From NCBI RefSeq assembly GCF_021155775.2, contig NC_060232.1, positions 24,931,922-24,995,921 on the forward strand: a stretch of 64,000 bases of DNA, in the 5' to 3' direction. A program made the translations under genes and the position numbers. How positions within the stretch are numbered: position 1 is the first letter of the stretch; each line of letters opens with the position of its first letter. This document shows positions 61,524 to 64,000 of this stretch, in pieces. Source of the DNA: Neodiprion pinetum (Eukaryota > Arthropoda > Insecta > Hymenoptera > Diprionidae). The notes under the pieces were generated by a model, which was given only the letters and a program-made list of their open reading frames with translations, did no database searches and was not told where the DNA came from.

Positions 61524-62840
61524 TTAATTTATAATCAACTTTTGTAATGAATATTCTAATACTCGGATCTGTGCTTCTACAAGTCCTAAAGCAATTTTGA
61601 AGCTAGCACTTGTTTCCTGGAATTTTTTCATTTCACTAAGGTGATTTAGAAGACCTTCTTTCTTCTGTATTAATATTTTTTTCCCAATCAAATAAATTTC
61701 TGTTAACTCATCGTCATGCAGATCTCCTCCAAATATTTTCATCAACCAATCTTTCCACCCAAATTTAGTGACAGCAATAAACAGTGCCATTTTTCCATTA
61801 TAATTAAGTCCAGTTGAATTAAAGCCCATCTTTTTATCAAATCCATAAGTTATTAAAAAGTTGTTCTGAACTTCAGACAAATTGATACAGCTATCAATGT
61901 CTGATATGTTAAAAATTATTTCATCCAGTGGATTATCAAGTATGAAGAATCCGTAATCAACATATAGTTTTGTATTATCATGAGAACCATAATTTATAAA
62001 CACTTGGGAATCATGATCAAAGGACTTCAATGTAGTAATTTGATAACACTCTGCTTGGTTTTGATTCTTCGTGAGACCAGTATTAACAGAAGCATCAAAA
62101 CTGTGATTAAATAAATCCAGAAAAGGTGCTAATGCCAAATTATTATTCCTAAATCTGCTATGCGCTTCTTCAAAATCTATGTAAACTGCTCTTGTATTTA
62201 CAACGAAGTATGCCCACTGGTACTTGGGAAAAGTAAGGATATTTTCATAATTCACATAACAGTGCCGACACTTCTCCATGTTTCCAGATAATAAACCATT
62301 GTCATTGCATTGGGTACGAACATCTCTAATCGCAGCAATTAGAGCTAAGTAAGTGCTTTTAATTTCAGCTGCTTGTAGATTCAGCGTTTCTAGTACAAAG
62401 TTGGGCAATTGTTTTTTCTCTCTATTGGTGCAAAAATATGGATTGGTGAATGTTTTAGGGAGGGAATCTAAATACGGTTTCCACTCAGATTCACCCGCTA
62501 GATGCATTTCATAAACCAAAAATGCAGCTAACACACTTTGAGCATCAGATACTTTGGGATTGGATAATATATGCTGAATAGAACTCTGCGAAATAGTGTT
62601 TGTTGTAATCAATAAATGTTTAGGTATTTTTACTATTATCTCATTCTGTTTGACTTTTTCCAGTGCCTTTAAACCCCGCCCTGTTTCAGGGAAGTAATAA
62701 CAAGTTAAACTACAGGTTGGGGACCAGTTCTTGGACCGCATCCAGACTAACAAACGATCGAGTACAATAGCATCTTGGAGTTCTGATTGAAACGAAGAAT
62801 ATTTCCTTTTTGCACGGCGACTTCTCAATGTGCGACCCAT
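61524..62840 (-). CDS. SETD4: SET domain protein lysine methyltransferase SETD4
   Basis: A single uninterrupted 438-residue frame from the ATG at 62,840 (MGRTLRSRRAKRKY). It belongs to the SETD3/SETD4/RuBisCO-LSMT class, where the SET fold is split by an insert and followed by a helical substrate-binding domain. Visible motifs are ETGRGLKA (residues about 52-59, AdoMet binding), LDLFNHS (241-247, the NH pseudoknot motif) and VFINYGSHDN (280-289, containing the catalytic-region tyrosine). The C-terminal third is leucine- and lysine-rich and helical. Family members are reported to methylate histones or other proteins in cell-quiescence control; the substrate here is unknown. The absence of introns contrasts with the neighbours and could reflect retroposition or intron loss. 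Confidence 0.9.
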   Translation of the reverse strand: MGRTLRSRRAKRKYSSFQSELQDAIVLDRLLVWMRSKNWSPTCSLTCYYFPETGRGLKALEKVKQNEIIVKIPKHLLITTNTISQSSIQHILSNPKVSDAQSVLAAFLVYEMHLAGESEWKPYLDSLPKTFTNPYFCTNREKKQLPNFVLETLNLQAAEIKSTYLALIAAIRDVRTQCNDNGLLSGNMEKCRHCYVNYENILTFPKYQWAYFVVNTRAVYIDFEEAHSRFRNNNLALAPFLDLFNHSFDASVNTGLTKNQNQAECYQITTLKSFDHDSQVFINYGSHDNTKLYVDYGFFILDNPLDEIIFNISDIDSCINLSEVQNNFLITYGFDKKMGFNSTGLNYNGKMALFIAVTKFGWKDWLMKIFGGDLHDDELTEIYLIGKKILIQKKEGLLNHLSEMKKFQETSASFKIALGLVEAQIRVLEYSLQKLIIN

Positions 62841-64000
62841 TTATTCAGGTGGTTATTTATATCTGCAGAAGGAACAAAACAATTTGATGGATATAAAAAA
62901 AAAACTGTCAACATTCCGCGGTTGAAGTTTGTAACGTTAACAGAACAAAATATGAAAAGAAATTCAGTTACTGCAATTGAAAACGAATTCTTACTCAGAT
63001 GACAAATTTAAATCCTTTTGTTACAAATTTCATGTACGAATCAAAATTCGTACATAGATGTACTAATATTTGTTACATTACCGCCACAAACTTCAATCAT
63101 GAAACTGCGAGATTGTTACGAAAAATCTTGAGATAATGATAAATACTAGATAACATTTATTGGATAAAGAATCATGATTTTTTTCTTATAAATGTAATTC
63201 AGTTGCATCATTTTTTAATCATTTTACCAGTAAATCAAAATATTGATGAAAATTATGTTTCAGCACATTGACTACGATTTCTGTATGCAAATTTTAACGC
63301 TCACATACTGCTGGTTATGTAATTATATGACCAAATTATCTTGCCAATGCTAATTGAAAATTTGTTAGCAATACATATTGCCTTAAGATGTATCAATCAT
63401 GCCATGTGAGTACATGAAAAATCTTTCATAATTGTTGAAATGAAAATGCTCTTCTTAGCCAGTGAAAACCAATCTGTTACTCAAAAACTCGTGGGCAGGT
63501 TACTAACATATTTAACTTGAAATTATTTATTTAAATTACATTTGAAATTATTTCTTATTCTTCGTTATTCCCTGTCAATTTTTTTTTTATAGATACGTAG
63601 TGAACAGATTTGCATATTGTCTAACAGAATATTCATTAATTAGTCTAGATTCCCTGTTTTTTATTTGATAAAACATTTACATGTTCAGAAACATTTCTTC
63701 TACCACTTTGTAATTAAAAGATTATTAATTTATACAAAAGCGAGGCAGGCAGCCAGGGTATAAATGGGGTGTAAATTAAAAATTAATTCATCGTAATGAA
63801 AATTTTATAGGCACAAAAATCAACTAGAGTCCTATAAATATTACCCTTAGTCCAATTACTGTAATAGGTGACCCACGAAGATGATAACTCTGTGTCGAAC
63901 CTCTGTACAAAACGACACGTTTCGCGGCACAGGACGAAAATGTGACAGTTTTTATCCAAAGTTCTCTGTCATTTAGCCCGGATCTTAGAAGACGATTCCA
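62841..64000. other. Upstream of SETD4, no gene recognised
   Basis: AT-rich, with no coding exon I can support on either strand. It carries the SETD4 promoter. Because ABCB7 lacks a located first exon, this stretch could also hide an upstream ABCB7 exon. Confidence 0.4.

Overview
The window looks like nuclear DNA from a holometabolous insect, probably hymenopteran; the order is an inference. It is AT-rich, has short introns (about 60-900 bp) in the gene-dense half, and encodes animal-type single-copy genes with canonical GT-AG splicing. I placed exon boundaries by hand from splice consensus and from phase, and most gene models close exactly in frame.

Layout. Roughly 1-32.8 kb is gene-poor. 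It holds the 5' part of a minus-strand ankyrin-repeat gene (coding exons at 10,961-10,885, 9,954-9,849 and 4,015-3,917, continuing off the left edge), a MITE-like inverted-repeat element (7,911-8,375), a perfect 32-bp hairpin (9,437-9,545), two copies of a TTCCGAA-rich dispersed repeat and several simple repeats. From 32.8 kb on, genes are dense: BTF3/NAC-beta (minus, 32,799-34,284), the C2orf42 homolog (minus, 36,081-38,814), a possible small novel spliced gene (plus, 40,413-41,768), PDSS2 (plus, 45,588-48,043), an unrecognised two-exon gene that might be a captured viral gene (minus, 48,795-50,651), lebercilin/LCA5 (minus, 51,649-55,317), the mitochondrial ABC transporter ABCB7 (minus, 57,764 to about 61,151, extreme 5' end unresolved) and an intronless SETD4 (minus, 61,524-62,840).

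The genes do not form one pathway. Two are mitochondrial (PDSS2 for ubiquinone side-chain synthesis, ABCB7 for Fe-S related export). One works at the ribosome (NAC-beta), one is ciliary (lebercilin), one is a protein lysine methyltransferase (SETD4), and one is a conserved protein of unknown function (C2orf42).

The most unusual stretch is 39.7-43.1 kb. A long palindrome lies just upstream of a candidate spliced small gene with a possible 15-nt in-phase microexon. Downstream of it, at 42,743-42,899, is a tandem array with an exact 26-nt period in which each unit is a near-complete 3' splice site (branch-point-like CTAAT, polypyrimidine tract, CAG).
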